Origin: an uncultured beta proteobacterium | Lineage (GTDB): Bacteria; Pseudomonadota; Gammaproteobacteria; Burkholderiales; Burkholderiaceae_C | Direction of reading: 5' to 3' | Assembly: GCA_903938815.1 (NCBI GenBank) | Contig: CAJAES010000065.1 | Span: forward strand, 1 to 46,027 | DNA length: 46,027 bases | Part shown: positions 7,805-16,112 of the stretch, piece after piece | Layout of the letters: each line of letters opens with the position of its first letter | Numbering within the stretch: position 1 is the stretch's first letter | Translations under genes and position numbers: made by a program | Notes under the pieces: model-generated | What the model was told of the DNA's origin: nothing | Database searches by the model: none | What the model saw: only the letters and a program-made list of their open reading frames with translations

Positions 7805-8419
7805 ATGCACATTATGAATCTGCGCAAGCCCAGTGACTTCCAGCCCGCCCTCGCCGACGACAGGCTCGCCGTAGTGGCGGCTTGGTTGATGGAGGAGTGG
7901 GCTGCCACCGAAGACGACCTGGTCCGGGAGACCGATTCGTCGTACACGCGGGGCACGACCTGCTTCGGTCGCCAGCGAACCAGGATTCTGAACGAGTACC
8001 TTAGCGGCAGGCAGGCCTGGCTCGGCATCGAAAACAGCGCGAACGATCTGGTCTTCTCGATCGGCGGCGTGCCTTGCCGCTTCAGCAATGACAGCCTCGC
8101 CGCACCCAGCAAGCGCGCTGTGCTCGAAGCTCATCGCTTCCAGCTGCCGCTCATCGAAGACGCGGAGCCGGGCGAGGCGGTGCGCTTCTGCTTCGTGGTC
8201 GATCGGGGGATCGACGAGGACAGTGAACCGCGGATCGAGTTGCTCGGCTTCACGGCAAGCGACGAGTTGGTCTGCAGTTGGCGTTCCGAAAGGCCGGTCA
8301 GGACGCTGACAACCGTCAAGGTCGAGCTGCCGCAGCCCGTTGAAGTCGCCAAACCGGCTATCGTGCCGAAGCGTCGCGACGCAGGGGACGAACAGGCTGC
8401 CGGATCGCCCGGACCATGA
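7805..8419 (+). CDS. Protein of unknown function coupled to an XRE-ImmA peptidase
   Basis: A 204-residue soluble protein with no signal peptide or membrane segment and no family I recognise. The first ~60 residues (LAVVAAWLMEEWAATEDDL) are predicted helical. The middle is beta-rich, and the Pro/Lys-rich tail (VELPQPVEVAKPAIVPKRRD) looks disordered. Its stop overlaps the next start (ATGA at 8416-8419), which implies translational coupling to the XRE-ImmA/IrrE gene. In known modules the XRE-peptidase is the antitoxin or repressor and its partner is a toxin or target, so this protein is a candidate toxin by position only. ATG at 7805 or 7814 is possible, and neither has a strong ribosome site. 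Confidence 0.75.
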   Translation: MHIMNLRKPSDFQPALADDRLAVVAAWLMEEWAATEDDLVRETDSSYTRGTTCFGRQRTRILNEYLSGRQAWLGIENSANDLVFSIGGVPCRFSNDSLAAPSKRAVLEAHRFQLPLIEDAEPGEAVRFCFVVDRGIDEDSEPRIELLGFTASDELVCSWRSERPVRTLTTVKVELPQPVEVAKPAIVPKRRDAGDEQAAGSPGP

Positions 8420-9543
8420 GCGCGGTCCTGGGATCCAATATCCGGTTGGCCAGGCTGTTCCATGGCCTGTCGCTGACAGAGCTCGGCGAGCGGCTGAGCC
8501 GATCCAAGCAGTTTCTGAGCCGTGTCGAGACCGGGGTCGAGCCGGTCTCCGATGCACTGGAGCAGGCACTCGTGGACGAGCTCGGCGTGCTCCCCGAATT
8601 CCTGCGCGAGGTGGAGGCGATGCCGCTCACCGAGGAGCAGTGTCATTTCAGGAAGCAGCTCACCACCAAGGTGGCGTTGCGACAGTACGCACGTGCCCGA
8701 GGCGAGATGCTCAAGCGCCTGGTCGGTGTGCTCGACGCTCATCTGGAGTTGCCACCCTACAAGGTCGCAGAGGCGGACCCGACCTCTGACGAGGCGATAG
8801 AACGAGGGGCCGAGCGGTGCCGCGTGGAGTGGGGGCTCGGTTGGGGGCCGATCAGCAACATCACGCGCGTTGCCGAGAACGCCGGCGCCGTCGTCATGCA
8901 GGTGGCAGGCATGGCCGGGGAGATAGACGCTGTGTCCTTCGCGACGGCACGGCCCGTGATCGCGCTGAACGCGGTCGGGCGCTCGGCTTGTCGGGCCCGT
9001 TTCGGTGTGGCGCACGAGTTGGGGCACTTCGCTCTGCATACGGGCGTGCTGACGGGCGATCGGCTGACGGAGACCCAGGCGAACCGCTTCGCCAGCGCAC
9101 TCTTGCTGCCCAGGACGTCATTCTTAACGGAGGGCCACATCGCGCTGCGGCGCTCGAGGCTGAGTTGGGAAGGCATGAGCGAGCTCAAGCGACGGTGGGG
9201 GGTGTCCAAGGCCGCCATCCTGTACCGGGGCGGGCAGCTCGGCGTGTTCACGCCGGACCAACTGCGTGCCGGCTACGTTCACTTGAAGCGCCGAGGCGAG
9301 GCGCTCGAGGAACACGAGGACCAGGACATGCCGGTGGAGACGCCTGAGGTCGTGACTGAAGGACTGACGGTCCTGGCACGGGACCTGGGCATCCCGATCG
9401 CCGCAGTCGCCCGCCAGATGCACGTGAAGCCGCAGCTTCTGGAAGACCTGTTGGGTGTGACCGACAACGGCTCGATTTCGAACGTCGTCCCGCTTCTTCG
9501 CGCAGGCCGCGCCACCGAGACGATCAGCTCGGCTGATCAATGA
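8416..9543 (+). CDS. XRE helix-turn-helix fused to ImmA/IrrE zinc metallopeptidase
   Basis: The N-terminal ~60 residues are an XRE-type HTH (NIRLARLFHGLSLTELGERL and SRSKQFLSRVETG). Residues ~145-240 form an ImmA/IrrE (COG2856-like) peptidase domain with HELGH at 200-204 and a likely third ligand in TETQANRFASALLLP near Glu219. Family members cleave or sense a repressor, as in ICEBs1 ImmA, or act as antitoxins of phage-defence pairs. The catalytic HExxH is intact. A C-terminal ~110-residue extension after the peptidase (TEGLTVLARDLGIPIAAVAR) contains a second possible HTH. The gene is translationally coupled to the preceding unknown gene and converges with the gene at 9551. Confidence 0.85.
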   Translation: MSAVLGSNIRLARLFHGLSLTELGERLSRSKQFLSRVETGVEPVSDALEQALVDELGVLPEFLREVEAMPLTEEQCHFRKQLTTKVALRQYARARGEMLKRLVGVLDAHLELPPYKVAEADPTSDEAIERGAERCRVEWGLGWGPISNITRVAENAGAVVMQVAGMAGEIDAVSFATARPVIALNAVGRSACRARFGVAHELGHFALHTGVLTGDRLTETQANRFASALLLPRTSFLTEGHIALRRSRLSWEGMSELKRRWGVSKAAILYRGGQLGVFTPDQLRAGYVHLKRRGEALEEHEDQDMPVETPEVVTEGLTVLARDLGIPIAAVARQMHVKPQLLEDLLGVTDNGSISNVVPLLRAGRATETISSADQ

Positions 9544-9550
9544 CTGGGGC

Positions 9551-10084
9551 TCAAACGACGCTGACCAGTCCTGGGGACTTCGGCTTGGAGTCGGAGATCT
9601 GCTCGAACAGGTGGAATTGCAGCGAGTCTGGAGCCAGCTTCATCTTGAGCTGGTCATTTCCATCTCGGCAAGCAGCGGCATCAGCATCCGGTTCGGGTCG
9701 ATCGGTAGAGCCCGAGCCAAGGTGGTCCAGCGTGTAGTTGCAGTCGACAACCAGCAGACGACTATGGAGCGTCACCTCGGCCACGCACGACGGATTGACG
9801 CAGTCTTCGCCGAAGAAGTCTCGCAGGTGCATCTCGATGTTGGCGTGCCTGCGCAAGACGGCGCAGAGCTCTTCGTGACGTTGGCGCGCCCGAGCCCCAT
9901 AGGGTGCCGCCAAGTCCTCCCGGGACACACAGACCAAGGTGTCGGAAGACCGTGCCGCATTCAGGATGCCACCCGCCTCGGCCGTCGACAGGACCCGTTT
10001 GCTGAACAGCCCTACGGGTAGGTTGTCCAGCTCGACGTCCCAGAACGAGAGATACGTGATCGGTAGGTTGTCCATGCTGCCCAT
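9551..10084 (-). CDS. Hypothetical protein, 177 residues
   Basis: A soluble protein of unknown family that converges tail to tail with the XRE-ImmA gene, leaving 7 bp between the stop codons. Its N-terminus (MDNLPITYLSFWDVELDNLP) is hydrophobic-aromatic, and a VCVSREDLAAPYGARARQRH segment follows. An alternative ATG at 10075 would remove three residues. No catalytic motif is recognised. Reality is supported by an uninterrupted frame with natural codon bias and by the tight packing with its neighbours. Confidence 0.6.
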   Translation of the reverse strand: MGSMDNLPITYLSFWDVELDNLPVGLFSKRVLSTAEAGGILNAARSSDTLVCVSREDLAAPYGARARQRHEELCAVLRRHANIEMHLRDFFGEDCVNPSCVAEVTLHSRLLVVDCNYTLDHLGSGSTDRPEPDADAAACRDGNDQLKMKLAPDSLQFHLFEQISDSKPKSPGLVSVV

Positions 10085-10191
10085 TCACGCCATCGATAAC
10101 GGTACCGCTTCCGCGGCGCGCTGGCCAAGTATCAGAACGCTGACATTTCGGGGCGAAGTATCGCCAGAGTACACACGGCCTGCGGCGGCGC

Positions 10192-10446
10192 CTACCGATC
10201 GCTGCCGCCTCCTGGGGCGGAACCCTTGGGCGAGACCCGAGCCGCCTCCATCGCCAGCCGGGCCCGCCGACGAGCGATCCTGCGCTCGAGCTTGCGAGCC
10301 ATCTTGGCCAGGGCTGTTTGCGGGATGCAAGTGGCGACGATCGCTTGTACGCCCGAAGCGGTCGTGAACCGCACCACCTCGCGGCCGCGGTGGTCTCGAA
10401 TCACTTCGCCCTGAAAGGCATCCTTCTTGGCGATCAGCGTGCTCAG
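10192..10446 (-). CDS. Small basic protein, probably started at a CTG codon
   Basis: The 84-residue frame begins STLIAKKDAFQGEVIRDHRG (after the initiator) and continues GREVVRFTTASGVQAIVATC. A basic helix, KMARKLERRIARRRARLAME, follows, so a nucleic-acid-binding role is possible but unproven. The conventional start would be GTG at 10404 (70 residues). However, CTG at 10446 overlaps the stop of the upstream gene as CTGA and follows CGGAGG at the right distance, which resembles an ATGA coupling in which the A has become C. The pair with the gene at 10443 looks like a conserved two-gene unit. Confidence 0.6.
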   Translation of the reverse strand: MSTLIAKKDAFQGEVIRDHRGREVVRFTTASGVQAIVATCIPQTALAKMARKLERRIARRRARLAMEAARVSPKGSAPGGGSDR

Positions 10447-10658
10447 TCTGCCTCCGGATCTTCGAGCAGTCGAATCAGTCGGTACTCGGCTCTTTCGCCG
10501 CTGTCGACCAGCGTGACTTCAACGACCCAGTCGCCGTCATCCTTGCGACGCAGCGCCTGGCCGACCTCGTACTTCGGGCCGAAGGGCCCGAAGCTCTTGA
10601 TCTTGCCGATGGGCACGGGCGGAGGGATTTCGACAGCACGCATGGCGGATCCGTTCAC
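10443..10658 (-). CDS. DUF5397-like small protein
   Basis: A 71-residue protein with a compact beta-rich core, PIGKIKSFGPFGPKYEVGQA and then DDGDWVVEVTLVDSGERAEY, ending LLEDPEAD. From memory this matches the DUF5397 family of small proteobacterial proteins found on plasmids and islands; its function is unknown. GTG at 10658 or ATG at 10643 are both possible starts, and homologues suggest the shorter form. It is the first gene of a two-gene unit with the basic protein downstream. Confidence 0.68.
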   Translation of the reverse strand: MNGSAMRAVEIPPPVPIGKIKSFGPFGPKYEVGQALRRKDDGDWVVEVTLVDSGERAEYRLIRLLEDPEAD

Positions 10659-10722
10659 GCATGAAACCCATGTGAGGCGCGGCCAAGATCATGCGCGGCC
10701 GTCCCGTCAGCGTCGAACAAGA

Positions 10723-11343
10723 TCAAGGGTAAGCCTCCAGCATCTTTGCCGTGGCTCCGGTGGCGTTCACCTTGTCCACGATCGCGGCGATGGTCCTCGG
10801 GATGAACTGCGATGAATCACCCACCACGGTGCGTGCCAAGGTCGCGCCCAACGTGGCAGCACTGAACGCGCCTGAGGCCTTCGCAAAGGTCGTATAGACA
10901 TTGAGCGACCAGCCGCCCTGGTAGGGCATCAGGCAAGCGAAGAAGGTCGTTCCTTCGCCGTACCTGGACATCGAGGTGTCGCGCGCGTTGGCGGTCATGA
11001 TCGATCCCTCACAGCTGGGCACCTGAAGGCTCTGCCCAGAGGCACCGGCCAGGGCTGCCAAGTTGCTGCCCTTGAACGGAGAGACGAGCTGGAAGCGCGG
11101 AGCCTTCTCCGGCAGCGGCGACGGCGGGATGCCGTTGTTGATCTGGACCTGGCTCATGTTCTTCTGCAACGCCGTCTTCACCGCATCCGCGACCTTGGCG
11201 TGTGTGATCTCCGGCCCGCCCTTGATGTCGAAGACGGCGTAGCCGCTGCTTGTCTCTCGCGTCGGCGTTACCGAAGCGCAACCGGTGAGGGCTATGCCGA
11301 GAGCCGCAGTTGCAGTGAGAGCGAAGGTCCTGTTCTTCAGCAC
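10723..11343 (-). CDS. Predicted lipoprotein, 206 residues, unknown function
   Basis: The N-terminus is a lipoprotein signal peptide: basic MLKNR, a hydrophobic stretch, and lipobox LTGC with Cys22 as the lipidated residue. The mature part is unrecognised. It contains two further cysteines (SCEGS and FACLMPY) that could form a disulfide in the periplasm. The GTG start at 11343 has GGGAG 8 nt upstream, which supports this choice. The gene is divergent from the XRE regulator at 11428. Confidence 0.75.
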   Translation of the reverse strand: MLKNRTFALTATAALGIALTGCASVTPTRETSSGYAVFDIKGGPEITHAKVADAVKTALQKNMSQVQINNGIPPSPLPEKAPRFQLVSPFKGSNLAALAGASGQSLQVPSCEGSIMTANARDTSMSRYGEGTTFFACLMPYQGGWSLNVYTTFAKASGAFSAATLGATLARTVVGDSSQFIPRTIAAIVDKVNATGATAKMLEAYP

Positions 11344-11400
11344 GAGTGGTCTCCCAGGTGGTCAAGTGAATTCCGCCTTTCAGCGGCGAGTTGCCGGCAA

Positions 11401-11448
11401 TGTCCGGATTAGTATGTGTATGAATGAGTGTACTTTGCGGACAGTCCG
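11401..11448. promoter_or_regulatory. Inverted repeats at the start of the XRE gene
   Basis: CGGACAGTCCG at 11438-11448 is a perfect dyad around a central A. TGTCCGGA at 11401-11408 repeats its half-site. Together they flank the putative start region of the XRE regulator, and the region separates it from the divergent lipoprotein gene. A controller-type autoregulatory site is possible. Low-confidence inference. Confidence 0.35.
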
Positions 11449-11742
11449 GTGGTGCCTGCTTCTCGAACGACCGCCTCGCCGCAAAGAGCCTTCGGCGCTC
11501 GGATCCGCGCCCTTCGCGCGGAGCAAGGGATGACCCAGGAGGACTTGGCCGAGCGCTGCGGCCTGTTCCGCACCTACATGAGCCGCATCGAGACCGGGCA
11601 AGCGAATCCGACACTCACCATGATTCACGCCCTGGCGGTCAGCCTTGGCGTTTCGGTCACGGATCTCTTTGCCGAGGAAAATCGGGCGAGCACGCCAGTC
11701 GGACCGCGCGGCCAGCGTTCTTCTCGCGGCCGTGTTCGATAG
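11428..11742 (+). CDS. XRE family transcriptional regulator
   Basis: A single HTH_3 domain: FGARIRALRAEQGMTQEDLA, then ERCGLFRTYMSRIETGQANP and TLTMIHALAVSLGVSVTDLF. It is followed by a short basic tail. The size and sequence resemble restriction-modification controller proteins and small phage or island repressors. No restriction or methylation gene is adjacent, so a controller role is not supported. GTG at 11428 gives 104 residues. A GTG at 11449 or 11452 would place the HTH nearer the N-terminus, as is usual for the family. It converges with the gene at 11754. Confidence 0.82.
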   Translation: MYFADSPVVPASRTTASPQRAFGARIRALRAEQGMTQEDLAERCGLFRTYMSRIETGQANPTLTMIHALAVSLGVSVTDLFAEENRASTPVGPRGQRSSRGRVR

Positions 11743-11753
11743 GATCGTTCGGG

Positions 11754-12197
11754 TCAATCGGCTTCGAGTTGCATAGGCTCCGGCTGGACCGAACGCAGGA
11801 CCTCGAAGAAGGCGATCGCCCCGATCCTTCCCATGCGATAGAGCTGCACCAGCGGCTCGACTGCGCGATCCGATCGGGAAGCCGTCGCCCACGGTCTGCT
11901 GATGCTGGTCGGGATCACGCCGGTCATCCTGATGTGGACGGCACCGATGGCAGGTTGGTCCATGATCCAGCAAGCAAGATCGGCCAGGTCTTGAACGGCG
12001 AGCTCGCGCTCGATCGGCAAGATGTCCATGCGCAACTGGGTTCCCTCGGCTGCCAACTCCCGGGCGGCGAGGTACTCGGCGAGTTGGCGTTCGAAGTCAC
12101 CTTCCTGCTTGCGGGTCAACCCGGGCGAGGGCAGGAGGCGAATAGAGAACCGCCGCCGGGCGGTGCTCTGCGGCGTAGATAGACGCGGTCGAGACAT
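11754..12197 (-). CDS. Hypothetical protein, 147 residues
   Basis: The frame is open further upstream, but ATG at 12197 has a good ribosome site (GAAGGAAG, 6 nt spacing), giving a protein that starts MSRPRLSTPQ. The N-terminal ~20 residues are basic. The remainder (LAEYLAARELAAEGTQLRMD, LADLACWIMDQPAIGAVHIR) looks like a mixed alpha/beta domain. I do not recognise the family. It sits tail to tail with the XRE regulator. Confidence 0.6.
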   Translation of the reverse strand: MSRPRLSTPQSTARRRFSIRLLPSPGLTRKQEGDFERQLAEYLAARELAAEGTQLRMDILPIERELAVQDLADLACWIMDQPAIGAVHIRMTGVIPTSISRPWATASRSDRAVEPLVQLYRMGRIGAIAFFEVLRSVQPEPMQLEAD

Positions 12198-12406
12198 AGT
12201 GAACTTCCTTCGAGCCATGCCGCCTGCCGGTATGGACAAACGAAGGATGCGCGGTGGTTGCGTCGATCTAAGCCCAAATCTTCGCAGCAACTCGGTGTCG
12301 CGCCGTCTGCGGGATCCAAATTAGCATTGGAAGCCACGGCCATCGGGATCCCAGCGAGCCTGGGTGACGGTCGATACACTGGGCTTCGATCCGGTTCGAC
12401 TTCCTT

Positions 12407-12898
12407 GTGGCTCTTCCTGATCTCTCATTGGCCCTGCGGTCCTTCCAGCAAGCGCTGGACAACGGCCAAATAGCGCTTCGCCCTGGCTCGTTGGATGCCC
12501 AGCTATTTGTCCATTTGGATCGCCCCAACGGCGAGCTTCGCTTGACCTACGTGAGACTGGAGCAAGCCAAGGTGACGGCATTGGTTCAGTTCATCCAGGC
12601 CGATCCCGTCGCGATGGAGCCTTGTTTCAGTGTGGGATGGGCGGTGCCGGAAGAGCTTTGGGGGCAGGGGCGGGTCGGTGAGGCGTTTATGGCCGCGGTC
12701 AAGGAGCTACGGCACGGCATGGCGCCACAGGGAATGACTGCGTTCTGGATCGAAGGCATCGTCGGCGCCGACAACAAGGCGTCGCAGCGGGCGGCCGAGA
12801 AGGTAATCTCGGCCCCGGTGGCCACCGACACCGACAGCCACGCGGGCGTGCCGGTGGTGCAGTACATTCGGCGAATCGACGCGCAGACGCAGCTGTAG
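12407..12898 (+). CDS. GNAT-like N-acetyltransferase
   Basis: A 163-residue protein with a GNAT-like arrangement: a beta core (ELRLTYVRLEQAKVTALVQF), then GWAVPEELWGQGRVGEAFMA in the position of the acetyl-CoA-binding loop (GxGxxG/A), then ADNKASQRAAEKVI like the C-terminal 'N-x-x-S' helix of the family. The substrate is unknown. The GTG start at 12407 lacks a clear Shine-Dalgarno. Similar proteins are common on islands of Burkholderiales, as recalled from the family. Confidence 0.65.
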   Translation: MALPDLSLALRSFQQALDNGQIALRPGSLDAQLFVHLDRPNGELRLTYVRLEQAKVTALVQFIQADPVAMEPCFSVGWAVPEELWGQGRVGEAFMAAVKELRHGMAPQGMTAFWIEGIVGADNKASQRAAEKVISAPVATDTDSHAGVPVVQYIRRIDAQTQL

Positions 12899-13020
12899 CA
12901 ACATCTACTGGCGCAGCGCCCATCTCGCACGCTTCAGGTGCGATCGTCGCCCAAACCGGTAATGCGCGACAATAAAGCTTATGTCAACTTCTCCCGTGGC
13001 GCGCACGGCCAGGTGGTGGT

Positions 13021-13644
13021 CTAGGCGGTGCTCAGCGCGTGCCCGGGCGTGGGGTGCACGGCCAGGCCTTTGTCCTTGCGGCGCAGCTCGCGCTCGAGCT
13101 CCTTGATGCGCCGCCGGTCGTCCTTGGTCTGCTGCGGGCTCGCGCGAGCCTCCTGCGGCGCGGCCAGGGCCTGCGTGGCGCTGCTGCGCCACTGGGCCAT
13201 CTCCTGCGGGTACACGCCGTGTTCGCGGCACCAGGCGCTGCGCGCGGCTTCATCGAGGGCGGCCGTGGTGATCACCGCCTCCAGCCGCGCGGCTGCGGTC
13301 CAGGTGCGCTGCTGCACCGGCTGGGCCAGCGCGTCGGCACGCCAGCGCTGCAGGGTGTCGGCGCTCATGCCGACCTCGCGCGCCACCGACTCCAGCGGGG
13401 CGCTCTCCGGCGGCAGCAAGCGGGCCACCCCGCGGTTTTTGAATGCTTGTCTGTATCGAGCCAATTCGTTCTCTTCACTCGCCCCCGAGTGCTGTTCAAC
13501 CCGGCTGCGGCGCAGGCTGTGGATTTGTGGACGATGCGCTTCGCGCACCGGCCGGTTTGCCGTGGACAACGCTGTCGCGTTGCCCACCGCGCCGACCTTC
13601 GCCCACAAGCTCCACAGCCTCCCACCACCCATGTTCATGAACAA
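13021..13644 (-). pseudogene. IS3-like transposase OrfA, truncated
   Basis: The core EENELARYRQAFKNRGVARL and PLESVAREVGMSADTLQRWR is a transposase HTH. It is followed by AARSAWCREHGVYPQEMAQW and the coiled coil DRRRIKELERELRRKDKGLA, typical of an IS3-group OrfA. After KDKGLA the expected leucine-rich end is replaced by an unrelated tail (VHPTPGHALSTA), and no OrfB follows, so this is an insertion remnant truncated near 13070. The natural start is probably around the VEQHSGASEENEL segment rather than at 13644. No terminal inverted repeats were found. Confidence 0.7.
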
Positions 13645-13664
13645 GAAGTAAGAACAGCCGGGTT

Positions 13665-14399
13665 CTATGGAGGCGACAAGTATTCTGACGCGGGGGGAAC
13701 GGGTCGGGGCCTCACGCTGGAAACGATCGACACCACGAAGGGGTGGTCGTCGTATGCGGTGTCGGAGGTCTCGAAGAGATCGACGAGTTCCAGGCGATCC
13801 GAGTCGTCCACCCCTTCCACCCGGTTGTTCAAGAAAACCAGATGCACGGTACGATCAACCGTGGCCGACACGAGCGCGTGAATGAAACTGCGTGCGACCG
13901 GTCCGTCGAAGGGCTCCCAGAACCACAGCACGAGGTCTCCGGGCGGAAGACGAAAGTCATGAGCATGGGCGTGTATCAATCGAATACGGTCGCCGTACGG
14001 GAAGCGAGACCTGGCAGCCTCGACATTCATCACCGCCTGCGCATGCAGTGTCTCCGAGATTTCGACGCCGGTAATGGAGCGAAACGGGTGGTTGGCCGCC
14101 AACAGCAGGTTTCGGCCCAGGCCTGACCCGACGTCGACGAAAGAGCACGAATCGAACCGAACCCCGATTTCAATGAGCCGCGCAAGGGCCTCGTTGAACG
14201 AGGAGATGGGTGCGGGGTGATACCGGGAGCAGTGGCTACGGTCCTCGTTGCACGAGTCAGGAAGGTCGTTTTGTTCGTAGATCCCTGATGTACGGGTACC
14301 GAACATTGCGTCGAAGCCATCCCTGGCTTCCCGCAGTGCAGTGAAGTGGTCAAAAAGCCGTGCTATCTCGTCGTCGGAACGATCGTTCGAAGCATGCAC
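13665..14399 (-). CDS. Class I SAM-dependent methyltransferase
   Basis: A Rossmann-fold methyltransferase of 244 residues. Motif I is FVDVGSGLGRNLLLAANHPF and motif II is ITGVEISETLHAQA. The motif IV region is LPPGDLVLWFWEPFDGP. GTG at 14399 is preferred because TCCTCCC on the opposite strand gives GGGAGGA 7 nt upstream. A longer frame to 14489 lacks such a site. The substrate is unknown. Being adjacent to the phosphopantetheinyl transferase and NRPS genes, it could O- or N-methylate the peptide. It may equally belong to the accessory region, since it is divergent from the transferase. Confidence 0.8.
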   Translation of the reverse strand: MHASNDRSDDEIARLFDHFTALREARDGFDAMFGTRTSGIYEQNDLPDSCNEDRSHCSRYHPAPISSFNEALARLIEIGVRFDSCSFVDVGSGLGRNLLLAANHPFRSITGVEISETLHAQAVMNVEAARSRFPYGDRIRLIHAHAHDFRLPPGDLVLWFWEPFDGPVARSFIHALVSATVDRTVHLVFLNNRVEGVDDSDRLELVDLFETSDTAYDDHPFVVSIVSSVRPRPVPPASEYLSPP

Positions 14400-14718
14400 T
14401 GCAGTTTCCTCCCGGACAAGCGGCCACCTCTGGCCCCGTCGCGGTGTAAGCGAAGGGCGTCCGCTGAAGTATAAGCACCGGCGCGTCACCGGTTTTCACC
14501 CTTTATCGATGGGGGCCATCTTGCAGCGCAACTTCCGTTCGGTCGGTGTGCAGGAGCGATCAGCCGGACCGCCAGGTGCCTGATCCGCAGGTGCTGCGGA
14601 GTCGCCGTGGAGCCAAGGAGGCCGGGCGTTGGTCAGGAGATACTCCAGCGCAGTTCGAGGTTGAGCAGGTGCCTTACGATGCAGAGGTGACCTCAAGGCT
14701 CGAACTCCTGTTCCACCC
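14400..14718. other. Divergent intergenic region
   Basis: This region separates the methyltransferase and phosphopantetheinyl transferase starts and has no convincing gene. CACCGG occurs at two close positions near 14477-14491, followed by TTTTCACC, and a TATAAG at 14470-14475 could be a -10 element, but no good -35 is seen. It probably holds both divergent promoters. Confidence 0.3.
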
Positions 14719-15615
14719 GTGATCGAATCTCTGGACCTGGCGAGCATCTGCGATCCGGTGGATCCTGGCAGCGCGGCCGTCGTGGGTGCGACATCGCACG
14801 TGTTGGCACTGGCTCTGAGGAGAGATCGTGCGCGTGGAAACGGCACGTGGGGGGCTCGGCCTCGGGTGCACTGGGTGCGCAGCCTCAAGGATCTCGATGC
14901 GGCGGAGATGCCCGGTTGGCGGAGCGGCGTGCATGGCGATGTTGCGGTCTGGGTCGGCGAGGCAAGGCCCGACCTGGACGAGCACGATCACCCTGTCTGG
15001 AGTTTCTTTGACTCGGAGGATCGACGGCACATCGATGGTTTTGTACGGCCCTGCGACCGAAGAGAGTCGCTGGCTGCCGGCTTCGGGATGAAGGTGATGC
15101 TTGCCGCGGTACTCGGCATCGAGCCGCAAGGCGTCGCCATGAGGCGAGACGCAGCCGGCAAGCCGCGCCCGATGGAGCATGAAGGCCTCCATGTATCGGC
15201 AAGTCACAGCCGCGGGGTCGTCGCCGTTGCGATGGCCGGAGTCGACGTGGGAGTCGACGTCGAAGCGTGCGAGGACTACGAAGACCTCGCCGAGATGGGG
15301 CAGGCTTCCTTCTCGCCTCGTGTGGCGGAGGAAATCGCATCACGTGCTCCAAGTCCCGAGCGAACGCTGCTCTATTACCGGCATTGGGCACTGGTAGAAG
15401 CCTACACGAAGGCGACGGGCTTGGGCTTGGCGCACGACCTGAATGCCATCCGGTTTTCGTCGCAAGGTGAGCCGAGACTGCTGGAGTGCGAGCCGCAGCA
15501 TGGGCCCGCGCCTGAATGGGCGTTCGCCCTGAGGTGGTTGCCCCGACCAGCGGCAACGCGGCTGGCTAACGAGGGGGCTGCGTCGAATGGTCCGCCCGCG
15601 CAGCGCGTGCCCTGA
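14719..15615 (+). CDS. Sfp-type 4'-phosphopantetheinyl transferase
   Basis: It transfers the phosphopantetheine arm of CoA to the serine of NRPS carrier domains, making the synthetases holo. The family signatures are present: HVSASHSRG (158-166), GVDVE (178-182, with the Mg-binding Asp180 and Glu182) and WALVEAYTK (223-231) for the W-x-x-x-E-x-x-x-K motif. The length of 298 is longer than usual (~230). The N-terminal ~70 residues carry no conserved segment, so translation may begin further in. GTG at 14719 has no obvious ribosome site. It is the only such enzyme in the window and is on the opposite strand to the NRPS operon. It overlaps the 3' end of the DUF2087 gene by 50 bp. Confidence 0.88.
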   Translation: MIESLDLASICDPVDPGSAAVVGATSHVLALALRRDRARGNGTWGARPRVHWVRSLKDLDAAEMPGWRSGVHGDVAVWVGEARPDLDEHDHPVWSFFDSEDRRHIDGFVRPCDRRESLAAGFGMKVMLAAVLGIEPQGVAMRRDAAGKPRPMEHEGLHVSASHSRGVVAVAMAGVDVGVDVEACEDYEDLAEMGQASFSPRVAEEIASRAPSPERTLLYYRHWALVEAYTKATGLGLAHDLNAIRFSSQGEPRLLECEPQHGPAPEWAFALRWLPRPAATRLANEGAASNGPPAQRVP

Positions 15616-16006
15616 GACGCTTCTCCCGCTCCTGTTCGATCAATTCGGGAACGGATCGGGCGAGCGCCTCGAGGAGGTCACCGGCAGCGCCCAGGCTGCG
15701 GACGTCACGGCCGTAGCGCCGCCCGCCATCTTCGCGCTGCCAGTACTGCGAGTCGACCAACCATCGGCGCAGTTCAGCGCGGTCACACCGCAGCATGGTC
15801 CCGGTCGACTTGAGCCATTGATCCAGGAGGCAGCTGACCTCGATCTCGTTCTTGACCTCATCGGCACACAGGCATGTGGATGCCAGGCCCAGTACAACGT
15901 GCAGGTCCATGCCGTTGCGATTGGCAAGAGCCCCCAAGGTCAGATCCCTCTGGACGATGAGGCGGCGCAGGGTGGCAGTCAGTTCGAGCGCGCTGTCTTC
16001 GGGCAT
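15566..16006 (-). CDS. DUF2087 domain protein
   Basis: A 146-residue protein with a C-terminal DUF2087 segment: LLDQWLKSTGTMLRCDRAEL followed by RRWLVDSQYWQREDGGRRY. This follows the family pattern R-x-D-x-x-x-L-R-R-x-L-V-D-x-x-x-x-x-R-x-x-x-G-x-x-Y. DUF2087 often follows an HTH domain in regulators. Here the preceding part (LTATLRRLIVQRDLTLGALA) is short and helical, so a regulatory role is possible. ATG at 16006 is the best-supported start; upstream codons in the same frame read as low-complexity noise. It is the last gene in the minus-strand run and overlaps the transferase tail to tail. Confidence 0.7.
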   Translation of the reverse strand: MPEDSALELTATLRRLIVQRDLTLGALANRNGMDLHVVLGLASTCLCADEVKNEIEVSCLLDQWLKSTGTMLRCDRAELRRWLVDSQYWQREDGGRRYGRDVRSLGAAGDLLEALARSVPELIEQEREKRLRARAARADHSTQPPR

Positions 16007-16072
16007 ATCTTGTTTCGGCTTGAAGGTTCGATCGAGTGTAGCGGTCCACTGCACGGCCTGATGGCGCGGCGA

Positions 16073-16112
16073 CACCCGGCTTGGAAGCCCGGGTGCCGGC
16101 ATGGATGCCGGC
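16073..16112. repeat. Two tandem hairpins after the NRPS operon
   Basis: CACCCGGCTT (16073-16082) can pair with AAGCCCGGGTG (16085-16095) with one bulge. GCCGGCAT (16095-16102) pairs perfectly with ATGCCGGC (16105-16112). They begin 7 bp after the NRPS stop codon on the minus strand. No T-tract follows, so they look more like a REP-type element or an mRNA-stabilising structure than an intrinsic terminator. Confidence 0.5.

Noticed and set aside
11428..11742. Controller protein of a restriction-modification system
   Set aside because: No restriction enzyme or DNA methyltransferase is adjacent; the methyltransferase at 13665 lacks DNA methylase motifs.
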